The position numbers and the translations under genes are program-made. The notes below the pieces were generated by a model. That model did no database searches. It had not been told where the DNA came from and saw only the letters and a program-made list of their open reading frames with translations. Below are positions 53,962-63,016 of a stretch of 63,030 bases of DNA, piece after piece. Where the stretch lies: contig JAAYHJ010000006.1 of NCBI GenBank assembly GCA_012735465.1, positions 1 through 63,030 of the forward strand. The letters are read 5' to 3'. Origin of the DNA: Clostridiaceae bacterium. GTDB lineage: Bacteria > Bacillota > Clostridia > SK-Y3. Each line of letters starts with the position of its first letter. Within the stretch, counting starts at the first letter, position 1.

Positions 53962-55656
53962 TTGTTTAACAGCACACTTTTACTGATACAGTTTTTTTTC
54001 TCAATTGTAATTGGTATTTACTTTTTAAATCTGTTAAAGTCTCAGCAGGGTAATAAATATGTCATTGAAAAAGAGTCAAGAAAAGAGCTGGAAAAGCTGA
54101 GGAAGCTCAGGGATATTAAGCTGACGGAACCATTATCGGAAAAAACCAGGCCCACGACTTTTAATGAAATTATTGGACAGGAACAGGGATTAAAGGCTTT
54201 AAGGTCGGCCTTGTGCGGGCCAAACCCGCAACATGTGATCATTTATGGGCCGCCGGGGGTAGGTAAAACGGCAGCGGCAAGGGTGGTGCTGGAAGAAGCA
54301 AAAAAAATGCCTATTTCACCCTTTGGCAGGGAAGCTAAATTTGTGGAGATGGATGCAACAACCTTACGGTTTGATGAAAGGGGTATTGCCGATCCCCTTA
54401 TAGGTTCGGTTCATGATCCCATCTACCAGGGTGCCGGTGCCTATGGCCAGGCGGGTATTCCCCAGCCCAAACCCGGAGCTGTAACAAAAGCCCATGGCGG
54501 GATATTATTCCTGGACGAAATTGGAGAACTTCACCCCATTCAATTGAATAAGCTGTTAAAAGTTTTGGAAGATCGAAAGGTTTTCTTGGAAAGCGCCTAT
54601 TATAACTCGGAAGATAAGAATATACCGTCCCATATTCATGAAATATTCCAAAACGGACTTCCGGCTGATTTCCGGCTGGTGGGTGCAACCACAAGAGCGC
54701 CGGAAGATATACCCCCTGCCTTAAGGTCCAGATGTGTAGAAATCTTTTTCAGGCCTCTTACAGCCGATGAAATAGGATTAATTGCTTTGAACGCTGCAAA
54801 AAAAGGAAATTTCAAAATGGAAGAGGACTGCGAAAAACTGATTGCCAAGTATGCGGCAAATGGACGGGATGCGGTGAACATTGTTCAAATAGCCGGAAGC
54901 AGCGCACTGGTAGAAGGAAGGAATGAAATCACAAGAAAGGATATTGAATGGGTCATTGAATTTGGACAGTATAGCCCCAGGATTGAAAAAAAGGTATGTG
55001 CAGATAAACAAGTGGGATGTGTTAATGGTTTGGCGGTAATAGGCAGGAGCCAGGGAATGGTGATCGATATTGAAGCTACCGCAGTAAAATGTGAAAAAGG
55101 CAAAGGTACCTTGACAGTAACCGGCATCATTGAAGAGGAAGAGATGGACGGACGGGGGCAAAAATTAAAACGAAGCAGTACGGCCAAGGCTTCTGTACAA
55201 AACATGCTCACGGTACTTAATAAGTTTTTCGGAGTGGACCCCAATGACTACAATATTCATTTGAATTTCCCCGGTGGGATCCCGATTGACGGTCCATCGG
55301 CCGGCATTGCCATCATGACGGCGGTGTATTCGGCAATAAAGAACATTCCCATTGACGGCACCTTGGCCATGACCGGAGAAATATCAATTCGGGGGAAGGT
55401 AAAACCGGTAGGCGGGGTAGTAGCAAAGGTAGAAGCTGCGCGGCAGGCGGGGGTTAAAAAAGTGCTCATTCCAAGGGAAAACTGGCAGGAATTATTTGAA
55501 TCAATGGACATAGAAGTGATTGCAGTGGACCATATCCATGATGTAATGGATATTACCTTTGGAATCAGCCACAAAAAGGATTTTGTTTTATCAACAAAAA
55601 GTGAAAATATCAGCGTACTTACGGCTTCAACCCTTAATCCATATACATCAAAGTAG
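53962..55656 (+). CDS. lonB: ATP-dependent protease LonB, membrane-anchored
   Basis: The 564-residue protein lacks the LonA N-terminal domain. It starts with a hydrophobic segment (about 4-22), which would tether it to the membrane, then an AAA+ domain with G-P-P-G-V-G-K-T near 95 and a C-terminal Lon protease domain with the catalytic serine in G-P-S-A-G near 445 and lysine about 43 residues later. LonB of this type in B. subtilis is made in the forespore under SigF. TTG at 53962 is 7 bases after AAGGAGG; the open frame upstream overlaps the clpX terminator. Confidence 0.92.
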   Translation: MFNSTLLLIQFFFSIVIGIYFLNLLKSQQGNKYVIEKESRKELEKLRKLRDIKLTEPLSEKTRPTTFNEIIGQEQGLKALRSALCGPNPQHVIIYGPPGVGKTAAARVVLEEAKKMPISPFGREAKFVEMDATTLRFDERGIADPLIGSVHDPIYQGAGAYGQAGIPQPKPGAVTKAHGGILFLDEIGELHPIQLNKLLKVLEDRKVFLESAYYNSEDKNIPSHIHEIFQNGLPADFRLVGATTRAPEDIPPALRSRCVEIFFRPLTADEIGLIALNAAKKGNFKMEEDCEKLIAKYAANGRDAVNIVQIAGSSALVEGRNEITRKDIEWVIEFGQYSPRIEKKVCADKQVGCVNGLAVIGRSQGMVIDIEATAVKCEKGKGTLTVTGIIEEEEMDGRGQKLKRSSTAKASVQNMLTVLNKFFGVDPNDYNIHLNFPGGIPIDGPSAGIAIMTAVYSAIKNIPIDGTLAMTGEISIRGKVKPVGGVVAKVEAARQAGVKKVLIPRENWQELFESMDIEVIAVDHIHDVMDITFGISHKKDFVLSTKSENISVLTASTLNPYTSK

Positions 55657-55663
55657 ATTGATA

Positions 55664-55692
55664 TTGAAAAAAGCAATATGGAAAGTTATAAT
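55664..55692 (+). promoter_or_regulatory. Promoter of lonA
   Basis: TTGAAA (55664-55669), 17-base spacer and perfect TATAAT (55687-55692), just after the lonB stop. No clear CtsR or CIRCE site is visible. Confidence 0.75.
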
Positions 55693-55745
55693 GTTAAAAG
55701 CCGGATATAATCATTTTAGACTAGAATAGTAAGGAGATTGATGGT

Positions 55746-58190
55746 ATGGCAGAGGACAAAAAGGTTATAAGGAAACAGGTACTGCCGCTGCTACCCTTAA
55801 GAGGATTGACGGTATTTCCCTATATGGTACTGCATTTTGATGTTGGTAGAACCAAATCCATAAAAGCATTGGAAGAAGCAATGATTAACAACCAGTTAAT
55901 CTTCCTGGTTACACAAAAGGATTTAAAGGTGGATGATCCGCAGGAGGATGACATATATTCCGTAGGTACTATTTCGAGAGTAAAGCAATTGCTGAAGCTG
56001 CCGGGAGATACCATCCGCGTGTTGGTGGAAGGGTTAAGCAGGGCAGAAATCACTGAAATAGTTCAGACTGAACCCTTTATAATGAGTGAAGTGGTTGAAA
56101 GAATCCCTCTTGAACCAAATTATAACCAGATTGAGATGGAGGCAATAATACGGAAAGCCCATTCGGTTTTTGATGAGTATTTTCATTTGAATAATAAGAT
56201 ATCACCGGAGATGATGGTTTCCTTAATGTCAATTAAGGATGCAGGGCAGCTTGCAGATGTAATTGCCGCAAATATTGTGTTAAAGCAGGAAGATAAGCAG
56301 GAAATATTAAATGAGTTTGATGCAAAGAAACGATTGGAACGGGTTATTGTAATACTTAGCAGGGAAATTGAGATATTGGAAATAGAAAAAAGCATAAGTG
56401 CCAAAGTAAAAAAACAGATTGATAAAAATCAGAGGGAATACTACCTGAGGGAGCAGTTAAAAGCCATACAAAGTGAACTGGGGGATAAGGATGGAATTGC
56501 TGCAGAAGTTGAAGAATATAGAAATAAAATTGCTAATGCAGGATTGCCGGAGGATGTGGAAAAGAAAGCTTTAAAAGAGCTGGACAGATTGTCTAAAATG
56601 CCTCAAGGTTCGGCAGAAGGCTCAGTAGTACGCAATTATCTTGACTGGATTTTGGACTTGCCGTGGAATAAAACCACAGAAGAAAGCTTTGACATTAAGA
56701 AGGCAGAAGAAATACTGGAAGCAGAGCACTATGGTTTGGAGAAGGTTAAGGAAAGGATTCTTGAATACATTGCAATTAAAAAGATGTCAAATTCGATGAG
56801 GGGACCCATTTTATGTTTGGTAGGCCCCCCGGGAGTTGGTAAGACTTCCATTGCTAAATCAATTGCAAAAGCGTTAAACAGGAATTATGTGAGAATCTCA
56901 TTGGGCGGGGTAAGGGATGAAGCGGAAATCAGGGGGCACAGGAGGACTTACGTGGGTTCCATGCCCGGTAGAATTATCAGTGCATTAAAGCAGGCCGGTT
57001 CTAAAAATCCTTTGATTCTGTTGGATGAGATTGATAAGATGAGCAGTGATTTCAGGGGCGACCCCTCTTCTGCAATGCTGGAAGTGCTGGACGCCGAGCA
57101 AAACTATGCTTTCAGGGACCATTACATTGAGGTGCCCTTTGACTTGTCCGGTGTATTGTTTCTGACAACGGCAAACAATTTGGATACCATACCGAGGCCT
57201 TTACTGGACAGGATGGAAGTAATTTCAATATCCGGTTATACCGAGGAAGAAAAGGTAAACATAGCAATGAAATATTTATTGCCAAAGCAAATGGAAAAGC
57301 ATGGCCTAAATAAACAAAAACTTAAAATTAATGAAAAAGTGATTCGCGATGTGATTAATTATTATACCCGTGAAGCAGGGGTAAGAAATCTTGAGAGAGA
57401 AATTGCAACCCTTTGCAGAAAGGCAACCAGGATTTTAGTTAGCAACGAACAAAAGTCGGTCACTATCACTGAAAAAAATTTAGAAAAGTATCTTGGTACA
57501 AAGAGGTTCAGGTTTGACAAGATAAAGGATAAGGATGAAGTTGGTATTGCAACAGGGTTGGCATGGACCCCAGTGGGGGGAGACACTTTGTTTATTGAAG
57601 TAAATGTGATGGATGGAAGTGGTAAGGTAGAATTAACCGGCCACCTTGGGGATGTTATGAAAGAATCCGCAAGGGCAGCCATCAGCTTTATCAGGTCCAG
57701 GTCAGAAGCACTGCAAATTGATAAGGATTTCCATCGTAATATGGATATTCATATACATGTACCTGAGGGTGCAACGCCAAAAGACGGGCCTTCTGCAGGG
57801 ATAACCATGGCAACCGCATTAATATCTGCTTTGACCGGGATACCTGTGCGCAAGGATGTAGCAATGACGGGAGAAATAACCTTAAGAGGGCGTGTACTTC
57901 CTATTGGTGGACTAAAAGAAAAGGCACTGGCAGCCTATAGATCGGGCATATATACTGTTATTATACCTATGGATAATAAAAAAGATATTGAAGAAATACC
58001 GGAAAATGTGCGCAGGAAAATGAAATTCGTGTTGGCTGATCATATGGATACGGTGCTAATGACTGCTCTTAGAAATGAGAAAAGTATGAAAAACTTTTTA
58101 AAAACAAATAAGCAAGATAAGGAAGTTAAGCATCCATTAGAGCATATTTCACCGAGAGTGGAAGCAGATGTTCCGACAATTGAACAATAA
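55746..58190 (+). CDS. lon: ATP-dependent protease La (LonA)
   Basis: LonA degrades damaged and regulatory proteins. The 814-residue protein has the N-terminal LAN domain (about 12-205), a coiled-coil linker, an AAA+ domain with G-P-P-G-V-G-K-T near 359, and the protease domain with the catalytic serine in D-G-P-S-A-G near 682 and lysine near 725. Length is typical. engB follows, as in Bacillus. Confidence 0.98.
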   Translation: MAEDKKVIRKQVLPLLPLRGLTVFPYMVLHFDVGRTKSIKALEEAMINNQLIFLVTQKDLKVDDPQEDDIYSVGTISRVKQLLKLPGDTIRVLVEGLSRAEITEIVQTEPFIMSEVVERIPLEPNYNQIEMEAIIRKAHSVFDEYFHLNNKISPEMMVSLMSIKDAGQLADVIAANIVLKQEDKQEILNEFDAKKRLERVIVILSREIEILEIEKSISAKVKKQIDKNQREYYLREQLKAIQSELGDKDGIAAEVEEYRNKIANAGLPEDVEKKALKELDRLSKMPQGSAEGSVVRNYLDWILDLPWNKTTEESFDIKKAEEILEAEHYGLEKVKERILEYIAIKKMSNSMRGPILCLVGPPGVGKTSIAKSIAKALNRNYVRISLGGVRDEAEIRGHRRTYVGSMPGRIISALKQAGSKNPLILLDEIDKMSSDFRGDPSSAMLEVLDAEQNYAFRDHYIEVPFDLSGVLFLTTANNLDTIPRPLLDRMEVISISGYTEEEKVNIAMKYLLPKQMEKHGLNKQKLKINEKVIRDVINYYTREAGVRNLEREIATLCRKATRILVSNEQKSVTITEKNLEKYLGTKRFRFDKIKDKDEVGIATGLAWTPVGGDTLFIEVNVMDGSGKVELTGHLGDVMKESARAAISFIRSRSEALQIDKDFHRNMDIHIHVPEGATPKDGPSAGITMATALISALTGIPVRKDVAMTGEITLRGRVLPIGGLKEKALAAYRSGIYTVIIPMDNKKDIEEIPENVRRKMKFVLADHMDTVLMTALRNEKSMKNFLKTNKQDKEVKHPLEHISPRVEADVPTIEQ

Positions 58191-58227
58191 ATACACAGGG
58201 GAGTTACAGCAAAAGGAGAATGACAAA

Positions 58228-58815
58228 ATGAATGTAAATAATGTTAGCTTAGTAATATCTGCCGTTTCATCTGCTCAGTATCCTAAGGACAATAAACCGG
58301 AATTTGCCTTTGTAGGAAGGTCGAATGTGGGAAAATCCTCCTTGATTAATCGATTGGTAAACCGTAAAAAGTTGGCCAGGGTTAGTTCAAAGCCGGGTAA
58401 AACCAATACGATTAATTTTTATAATGTGGAAGATAAAATATTTTTTGTTGACTTACCCGGCTATGGATATGCAAAAGTTTCTAAAAAAGAAAAAGAAAAA
58501 TGGACGAAAATGATTGAAGAGTACCTGCAAACCCGGAAGCAGCTTGTGGGTGTTTTACTTTTGGTGGACAGCAGGCATATTCCGTCGGAAGATGATTGCA
58601 TTATGCTTGACTGGATAAGATATTATAACAAGAATTTTATTGTTATTGCGACTAAATGGGATAAGCTATCAGGTAAAGAAAAACAAGAAAACCTTGAAAA
58701 GATAAAAGAACGTTTGAACTTAAAAGATGGCGAGGTTATCATACCTTTTTCCGCTGAAACGGGAGAAGGAAAAGAAGAAATATGGAAGATTATTGATGGG
58801 GTAATAGGCGGCTGA
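58228..58815 (+). CDS. engB: Ribosome biogenesis GTPase EngB (YsxC/YihA)
   Basis: This essential GTPase helps assemble the 50S subunit. The 195-residue protein is a single G domain with G1 G-R-S-N-V-G-K-S-S near 28-36, G2/G3 with K-P-G-K-T-N-T-I-N and D-L-P-G-Y-G-Y-A near 72, and G4 A-T-K-W-D-K near 145. ATG at 58228 follows AAAGGAG; an earlier in-frame ATG at 58168 lies inside lonA. The lonA-engB pair is conserved in Firmicutes. Confidence 0.96.
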   Translation: MNVNNVSLVISAVSSAQYPKDNKPEFAFVGRSNVGKSSLINRLVNRKKLARVSSKPGKTNTINFYNVEDKIFFVDLPGYGYAKVSKKEKEKWTKMIEEYLQTRKQLVGVLLLVDSRHIPSEDDCIMLDWIRYYNKNFIVIATKWDKLSGKEKQENLEKIKERLNLKDGEVIIPFSAETGEGKEEIWKIIDGVIGG

Positions 58816-58840
58816 GAATAACCGCCTGTTACTTCATTAA
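58801..58840 (+). terminator. Terminator overlapping the engB end
   Basis: GTAATAGGCGG (58801-58811) pairs with CCGCCTGTTAC (58822-58832) with one G-U pair, spanning the engB stop codon. The U-tract is weak (TTCATT). Confidence 0.5.
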
Positions 58841-58933
58841 CACATGATAGCAAAAGAATTCTGCCGTTTGTGTTGTAATGCAGGAGGGTATATATTAAGC
58901 GCGACAAAATTTTAAAAAGTGGGGTTGTCTTTA

Positions 58934-60457
58934 TTGAAAGATAAAAAAACCGTCCCTTGGCTAAAATCTATAAAATTTAAGGCAGCTTTGATGATGACAA
59001 TTATTTTTGGCGTTATGCTGCTTATCATTTTTACGGGGGCTTACCTGTCTGTTAGAGACATAATTTTTCCTGTTAAATTTATTGCAGTATTTGTATCCAT
59101 AGAATGCATTTTGATTATTGCGTTTCTATTATTTTTATTAATTAAAAATATTATTGTTCCCATTGATAAGATTTCTATTGCAATGAAAGAAATGGCACAG
59201 GGGGATTTGTATAAACAGATTCCCATATCAGGGGAAAATGAAATAGCCTCAATGGTAAAAGATTTTAACCTCCTGTCAAGAAAACTGGTTTCTATAAATG
59301 AGCTAATTGAAAAAATTAACAGTGGAGAAAGTTTTGAACACACCTTTGAATATGTATTTGACTCTTTCAAGCAGTTCATCCCATACAATCGGATGGGTAT
59401 GGCAGTTTTGGATGAAGAAAGGGCAATAATAAGGGCAGAAATTGCAAGGAGCGATGGCGTAACCATACATCTTGCAAGCGGCTATTCTCTACCGCTTTCA
59501 AAAACAAGCCTGAAAAAAGTAATTGAATCGGGCCAGCCCAGGATTATCAATGATTTGGAAGATTACTATCGCAGGAACCCCGGTTCGGAATCTACCAAAC
59601 TGATATTGCAGGAAGGAATAAAATCAAGTTTAACATTGCCTTTAAAAGTAAATGAGACGGTGATAGGCGTTTTATTCTTTTCCAGCATACATAAAAATGC
59701 TTATGAGCATTATCATGTTACCTTTTTAAAACATATTGCAAATCACCTGGCCTTAAGTTTTGAAAAGGGAATTTTGGTAGGTAACCTGGTTGCAGGTTCA
59801 ATTACGGCTATTGTAAAGTTGGCCGAATCAAGGGATGCCGATACGGGAAGGCATATTGAAAGGGTGAGAAATTATTCCGTTGCAATTGCAAGACAACTGG
59901 CTTCTAATCCTAAGTATAAGCCCGTCATCACGGAAAGGTATATAAGGGAAATATATAATTTTAGTCCCATTCACGATATTGGTAAAGTGGGCATAGCCGA
60001 CAGTATCCTGTTAAAGCCGGAAAGACTCACTGAAGAGGAATTTGAAATAATGAAAACCCATACTTTAATAGGTGCCCAGGTATTGGAAGAGTTACGGCAG
60101 TCTTTAAAGGATAGTTGGAAAAGCTTTTTCCTGACCGGTGTGGAAATTGCATTGTTTCACCATGAAAAATACAATGGTAAGGGTTATCCCTATGGGTTGA
60201 AAGGGGATGCCATTCCTTTGTCCGCAAGGATAGTAACAGTGGCTGATGTTTTTGATGCACTTACTTCCAAAAGGCCCTATAAACCCGCTTTTTCACTTAG
60301 ACAATCCTTTGCCATCATAAAACAACAAAGGGGAGAAAGTTTTGATCCCGATGTGGTTGATGCTTTTTTTGATTGTAAGGACGAGATTTTGCGTATCTAT
60401 AGGGAACTGTTAGATGATTATGTCGATGAATTGGATGAAAGAGGCTTTGCTTTATGA
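58934..60457 (+). CDS. HAMP-GAF-HD-GYP membrane protein
   Basis: The roughly 507-residue protein has two membrane segments (about 14-40 and 47-72), a HAMP domain (about 72-125), a GAF-type sensor domain (about 145-290) and a C-terminal HD-GYP domain (about 300-490) with H-D-I-G-K near 347, H-H-E-K-Y-N-G-K-G-Y-P near 411 and V-A-D-V-F-D-A-L-T-S. HD-GYP enzymes hydrolyse c-di-GMP; the HD and GYP residues are intact, so activity is expected. The start is uncertain: TTG 58934 has GGGG 9 bases before it, whereas GTG 58919 has no site. Confidence 0.9.
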   Translation: MKDKKTVPWLKSIKFKAALMMTIIFGVMLLIIFTGAYLSVRDIIFPVKFIAVFVSIECILIIAFLLFLLIKNIIVPIDKISIAMKEMAQGDLYKQIPISGENEIASMVKDFNLLSRKLVSINELIEKINSGESFEHTFEYVFDSFKQFIPYNRMGMAVLDEERAIIRAEIARSDGVTIHLASGYSLPLSKTSLKKVIESGQPRIINDLEDYYRRNPGSESTKLILQEGIKSSLTLPLKVNETVIGVLFFSSIHKNAYEHYHVTFLKHIANHLALSFEKGILVGNLVAGSITAIVKLAESRDADTGRHIERVRNYSVAIARQLASNPKYKPVITERYIREIYNFSPIHDIGKVGIADSILLKPERLTEEEFEIMKTHTLIGAQVLEELRQSLKDSWKSFFLTGVEIALFHHEKYNGKGYPYGLKGDAIPLSARIVTVADVFDALTSKRPYKPAFSLRQSFAIIKQQRGESFDPDVVDAFFDCKDEILRIYRELLDDYVDELDERGFAL

Positions 60458-60477
60458 GGCAAAGCTTTTTGATTTTT
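60444..60477 (+). terminator. Terminator overlapping the HD-GYP gene end
   Basis: GCTTTGC (60444-60450) pairs with GCAAAGC (60459-60465), followed by TTTTTGATTTTT. The stop codon is in the loop. Confidence 0.75.
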
Positions 60478-60545
60478 GCATAATAATTATCCAGATGGAA
60501 ATACTTGAATGATGGAAATATCATAAAAAGAAAAGGAGAAGAAAT

Positions 60546-60812
60546 ATGTTGGATTTTCATAGCAAAATGAGAGAAAATATTTTTTTGGCAAGAGAAAGGC
60601 TGGATAATGATTTTGCAGGGAGCAAGGAAGCTATGCTTGAAATTGCCCTGGATAAAGTTAAACAATTCCAGATAGCATCGGATACTATCATCGAATGTGA
60701 AGAAAAGGAAATACTTACTTTACTCATACTGGCAGGTATGTTTCAAGCCTTTTCTCTTGGCTATGGCATTGGAAAAGTAGAAGGGGAAACGCTGAAAAAA
60801 ATTATATTATAA
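60546..60812 (+). CDS. Unknown small helical protein before htrA
   Basis: I do not recognise this 88-residue product. It is predicted helical, acidic in the middle, with one moderately hydrophobic stretch (about 57-75, L-T-L-L-I-L-A-G-M-F-Q-A-F-S-L-G-Y-G). No cysteine pairs or catalytic motif. AAAGGAG lies 7 bases before the ATG, and htrA starts 12 bases after its stop, so the two are likely co-transcribed. Confidence 0.7.
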   Translation: MLDFHSKMRENIFLARERLDNDFAGSKEAMLEIALDKVKQFQIASDTIIECEEKEILTLLILAGMFQAFSLGYGIGKVEGETLKKIIL

Positions 60813-60824
60813 AAGGGTGATAGG

Positions 60825-62018
60825 ATGTATACCAGAAATAGAGGCGGGATCTTATGGAGGGGGCTGATTATTGCATTGCTTTCTTCTCTGATGACCGGGG
60901 TGCTTTTGATGATGTTTATTCCAGCCTATATTGACAGGAGTTACAGGCAGATGCAAAATATGAATAGCAGCAATAATGCGGATAAGGTACCCGGCGGCCA
61001 AAACCTGGCCTATACGGAAGCGGTGCGGAAGGAGCAATCCGATGAAAAAGCGGATATTTTAGATGTAACAGGTATTGCGAAAAAAGTGATGCCTGCGGTT
61101 GTGGGAATATCTACCAGCACCATTGACGGTGATGATTTATTTCGTTCGGATATGGAAGAAATATGGAGCGTTGGGTCAGGAGTTATAGTATCGGAGAATG
61201 GGTATATTTTAACCAATCATCATGTGATTGGCAACAATCCCAATCAAATTGTGGTCACACTTTCCAATGGAAAAACTGTGAATGCAAAAAGTGAATGGTC
61301 GGATTCCACATTGGACCTGGCGGTAATAAAGGTTGACTTTACAGGGCTCCCGGTAGCCCAGTTGGGAGATTCGGATGAGATACGGGTTGGTGAAACGGCG
61401 GTGGCTATCGGGAATCCTTTGGGGCTCCAGTTTCAAAGAACCGTAACGGCAGGCATTATCAGCGCTATAAACAGGACGATCCAGGTTACAACGGATGGTA
61501 GAAGAAATTATATGGAAGGGCTTATTCAAACTGATGCATCCATAAATCCCGGCAACAGCGGCGGGCCTCTTATTAATTCAAAAGGTGAAGTCATAGGGAT
61601 TAATACAATAAAGGTAGTTAGTGCGGAAGGCATGGGTTTTGCCATACCAATTAACATTGCAAAGCCGGTAATTGAAAGTTTTTTAGATAAAGGAGAATAT
61701 GTGACACCCTACATGGGCCTTTTTGCCTATGACCATGTTGTAGCCGAATATGTAAATCAGGGAATGGATATTCAAAAGGGTGTTTATGTTACAGAAGTGG
61801 ACAAGAACGGACCGGTTTACAAAGCAGGAATCAGGGCCGGTGATATTATTACCCACATGGATGATGAAGAAGTAAATACCATGCTGGAACTTAGACAAAA
61901 GATGTTTAAATGCGGTCACGAAAAAAGTTGTAAGATACGTTTTATCCGCCATGGCAAGGTAATGGAAGCCCAGGTTAAACTAAGCAGCCGGACTAATGAC
62001 GGACTTATTACAAGATAA
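60825..62018 (+). CDS. htrA: Membrane-anchored serine protease HtrA/DegP-like
   Basis: HtrA is an extracytoplasmic quality-control protease. The 397-residue protein has an N-terminal membrane anchor (about 12-34), a trypsin-like domain with the triad H in T-N-H-H-V near 131, D in S-T-L-D-L-A near 162 and S in G-N-S-G-G-P-L near 243, and one C-terminal PDZ domain (about 290-385). All triad residues are present. Confidence 0.95.
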   Translation: MYTRNRGGILWRGLIIALLSSLMTGVLLMMFIPAYIDRSYRQMQNMNSSNNADKVPGGQNLAYTEAVRKEQSDEKADILDVTGIAKKVMPAVVGISTSTIDGDDLFRSDMEEIWSVGSGVIVSENGYILTNHHVIGNNPNQIVVTLSNGKTVNAKSEWSDSTLDLAVIKVDFTGLPVAQLGDSDEIRVGETAVAIGNPLGLQFQRTVTAGIISAINRTIQVTTDGRRNYMEGLIQTDASINPGNSGGPLINSKGEVIGINTIKVVSAEGMGFAIPINIAKPVIESFLDKGEYVTPYMGLFAYDHVVAEYVNQGMDIQKGVYVTEVDKNGPVYKAGIRAGDIITHMDDEEVNTMLELRQKMFKCGHEKSCKIRFIRHGKVMEAQVKLSSRTNDGLITR

Positions 62019-62060
62019 AAAGGGTGACAAAGCAGACTTTTTATTTATAATAGAGTATAT

Positions 62061-62090
62061 AAAGGTGAAGGCATTTTTCACCTTATTTTG
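62061..62090 (+). terminator. Terminator after htrA
   Basis: AAGGTGAA (62062-62069) pairs with TTCACCTT (62077-62084), followed by ATTTTG. Confidence 0.65.
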
Positions 62091-62111
62091 TAAACTTATA
62101 AGAGCTCGTCC

Positions 62112-62155
62112 GATGATGGTTTCTGATGCGTTCCGATGCGTCGGAAATCATCATC
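62112..62155. other. Compound inverted repeat upstream of the LiaF-like gene
   Basis: GATGATGGTTTC (62112-62123) and GAAATCATCATC (62144-62155) form a 12-base stem with one G-U pair. Inside it CCGA-TGCG-TCGG (62133-62144) can form a competing hairpin, and GATG-based units repeat three times. No U-tract follows. The role is unknown; a regulatory RNA structure, protein-binding site or remnant of a small mobile repeat are possible. Confidence 0.5.
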
Positions 62156-62212
62156 AATGGGGTTCTCAATAATAAAATATTATACGATAGAAAGGGAAAA
62201 GGGTGAGGTTTT

Positions 62213-62878
62213 ATGGAACAAAATGTAAGAAAGGGTATCGTACCGGGAATTATTTTAATTGGTATAGGTATATTGTTCCTGCTTAACAATTTTAGAATTG
62301 AAGTGGGAGATTGGATTGTTTTAGGTATAGGCATTATTTTTATCATTGCTTATTTTACCAAGAAGCAAACGGGCTTTTTAATTGCTGGACTTATTTTATC
62401 CTATATAGGTACCATTATATTTTTAAACAATACCTTGAGAATTTCTCAAGAAAAGTTTGGGGCTCTTTTTCTAATAGCCCTTGGGCTGGCTTTTTTAACA
62501 ATTTATTTCATGAAGAAAAAGGCAGGTTTCATTATTCCCGGTTTTATACTCCCGGCAATTGGAGCCTATAAATTTATTATCAGCATGGATAAGTTTAGTA
62601 ATAGGGACTTATGGCCATTAATCTTTATGACCTTAGCAGCAGCGTTTTTGCTTATATTCCTTTTTGAGTACAAGGCATATGGAGCAAAGCCCCTAGTTGT
62701 ATCTTTAATTTTATTTGGTGTGGGGGTATTAGGTTTTATGACAGTAAGGGGATATATTGATACGAATATGTGGAAATTATTACTTGGATGGCTCAGGAAG
62801 TTATGGCCTGTATTATTCATAATTGCAGGGCTCATGCTGATTTTTAAGAATATGTCTGAAAAAAGGAAGGTTGAGTGA
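62213..62878 (+). CDS. LiaF/LiaI-like multi-pass membrane protein
   Basis: The 221-residue protein has about seven to eight short hydrophobic segments with G-I-x-L-I-G-I-G-I-L-F-L-L-N-N near the N-terminus, the pattern of the LiaI/LiaF-type membrane region (DUF5668-like). It has no C-terminal LiaF beta domain, so it is not full LiaF, which inhibits the LiaS kinase in B. subtilis. No two-component genes adjoin it inside the window. It is the last intact gene before the right IS end. Confidence 0.7.
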   Translation: MEQNVRKGIVPGIILIGIGILFLLNNFRIEVGDWIVLGIGIIFIIAYFTKKQTGFLIAGLILSYIGTIIFLNNTLRISQEKFGALFLIALGLAFLTIYFMKKKAGFIIPGFILPAIGAYKFIISMDKFSNRDLWPLIFMTLAAAFLLIFLFEYKAYGAKPLVVSLILFGVGVLGFMTVRGYIDTNMWKLLLGWLRKLWPVLFIIAGLMLIFKNMSEKRKVE

Positions 62879-62947
62879 GCAATAAATTTTAAGTAAATTA
62901 ATCTTTCATAGTGTAAAATAATTGTAGGACATTTTAAGGATAAAAAA

Positions 62948-63016
62948 ACAAGAGATCCTCACTTTTTGATACAATAGAATCACCATCAAAAACCTTTGAA
63001 AAGGAGGATCTCTTGT
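62948..63016 (+). promoter_or_regulatory. Hairpin burying the transposase ribosome site (right copy)
   Basis: ACAAGAGATCCTC (62948-62960) and GAGGATCTCTTGT (63004-63016) pair perfectly, with TTTTTGAT (62963-62970) and ATCAAAAA (62984-62991) nested inside. The inner arm overlaps AGGAGG and the first two bases of the GTG start. A transcript entering from outside would fold and hide the ribosome site; one starting inside the loop would not. Such silencing of read-through is known for IS10 and IS50; its use here is inferred. Confidence 0.65.
62967..62975 (+). promoter_or_regulatory. Extended -10 promoter for transposase (right copy)
   Basis: TG-A-TACAAT, an extended -10 element, lies in the hairpin loop; a start near 62982 would exclude the upstream arm. 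No strong -35 is present. Confidence 0.45.
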
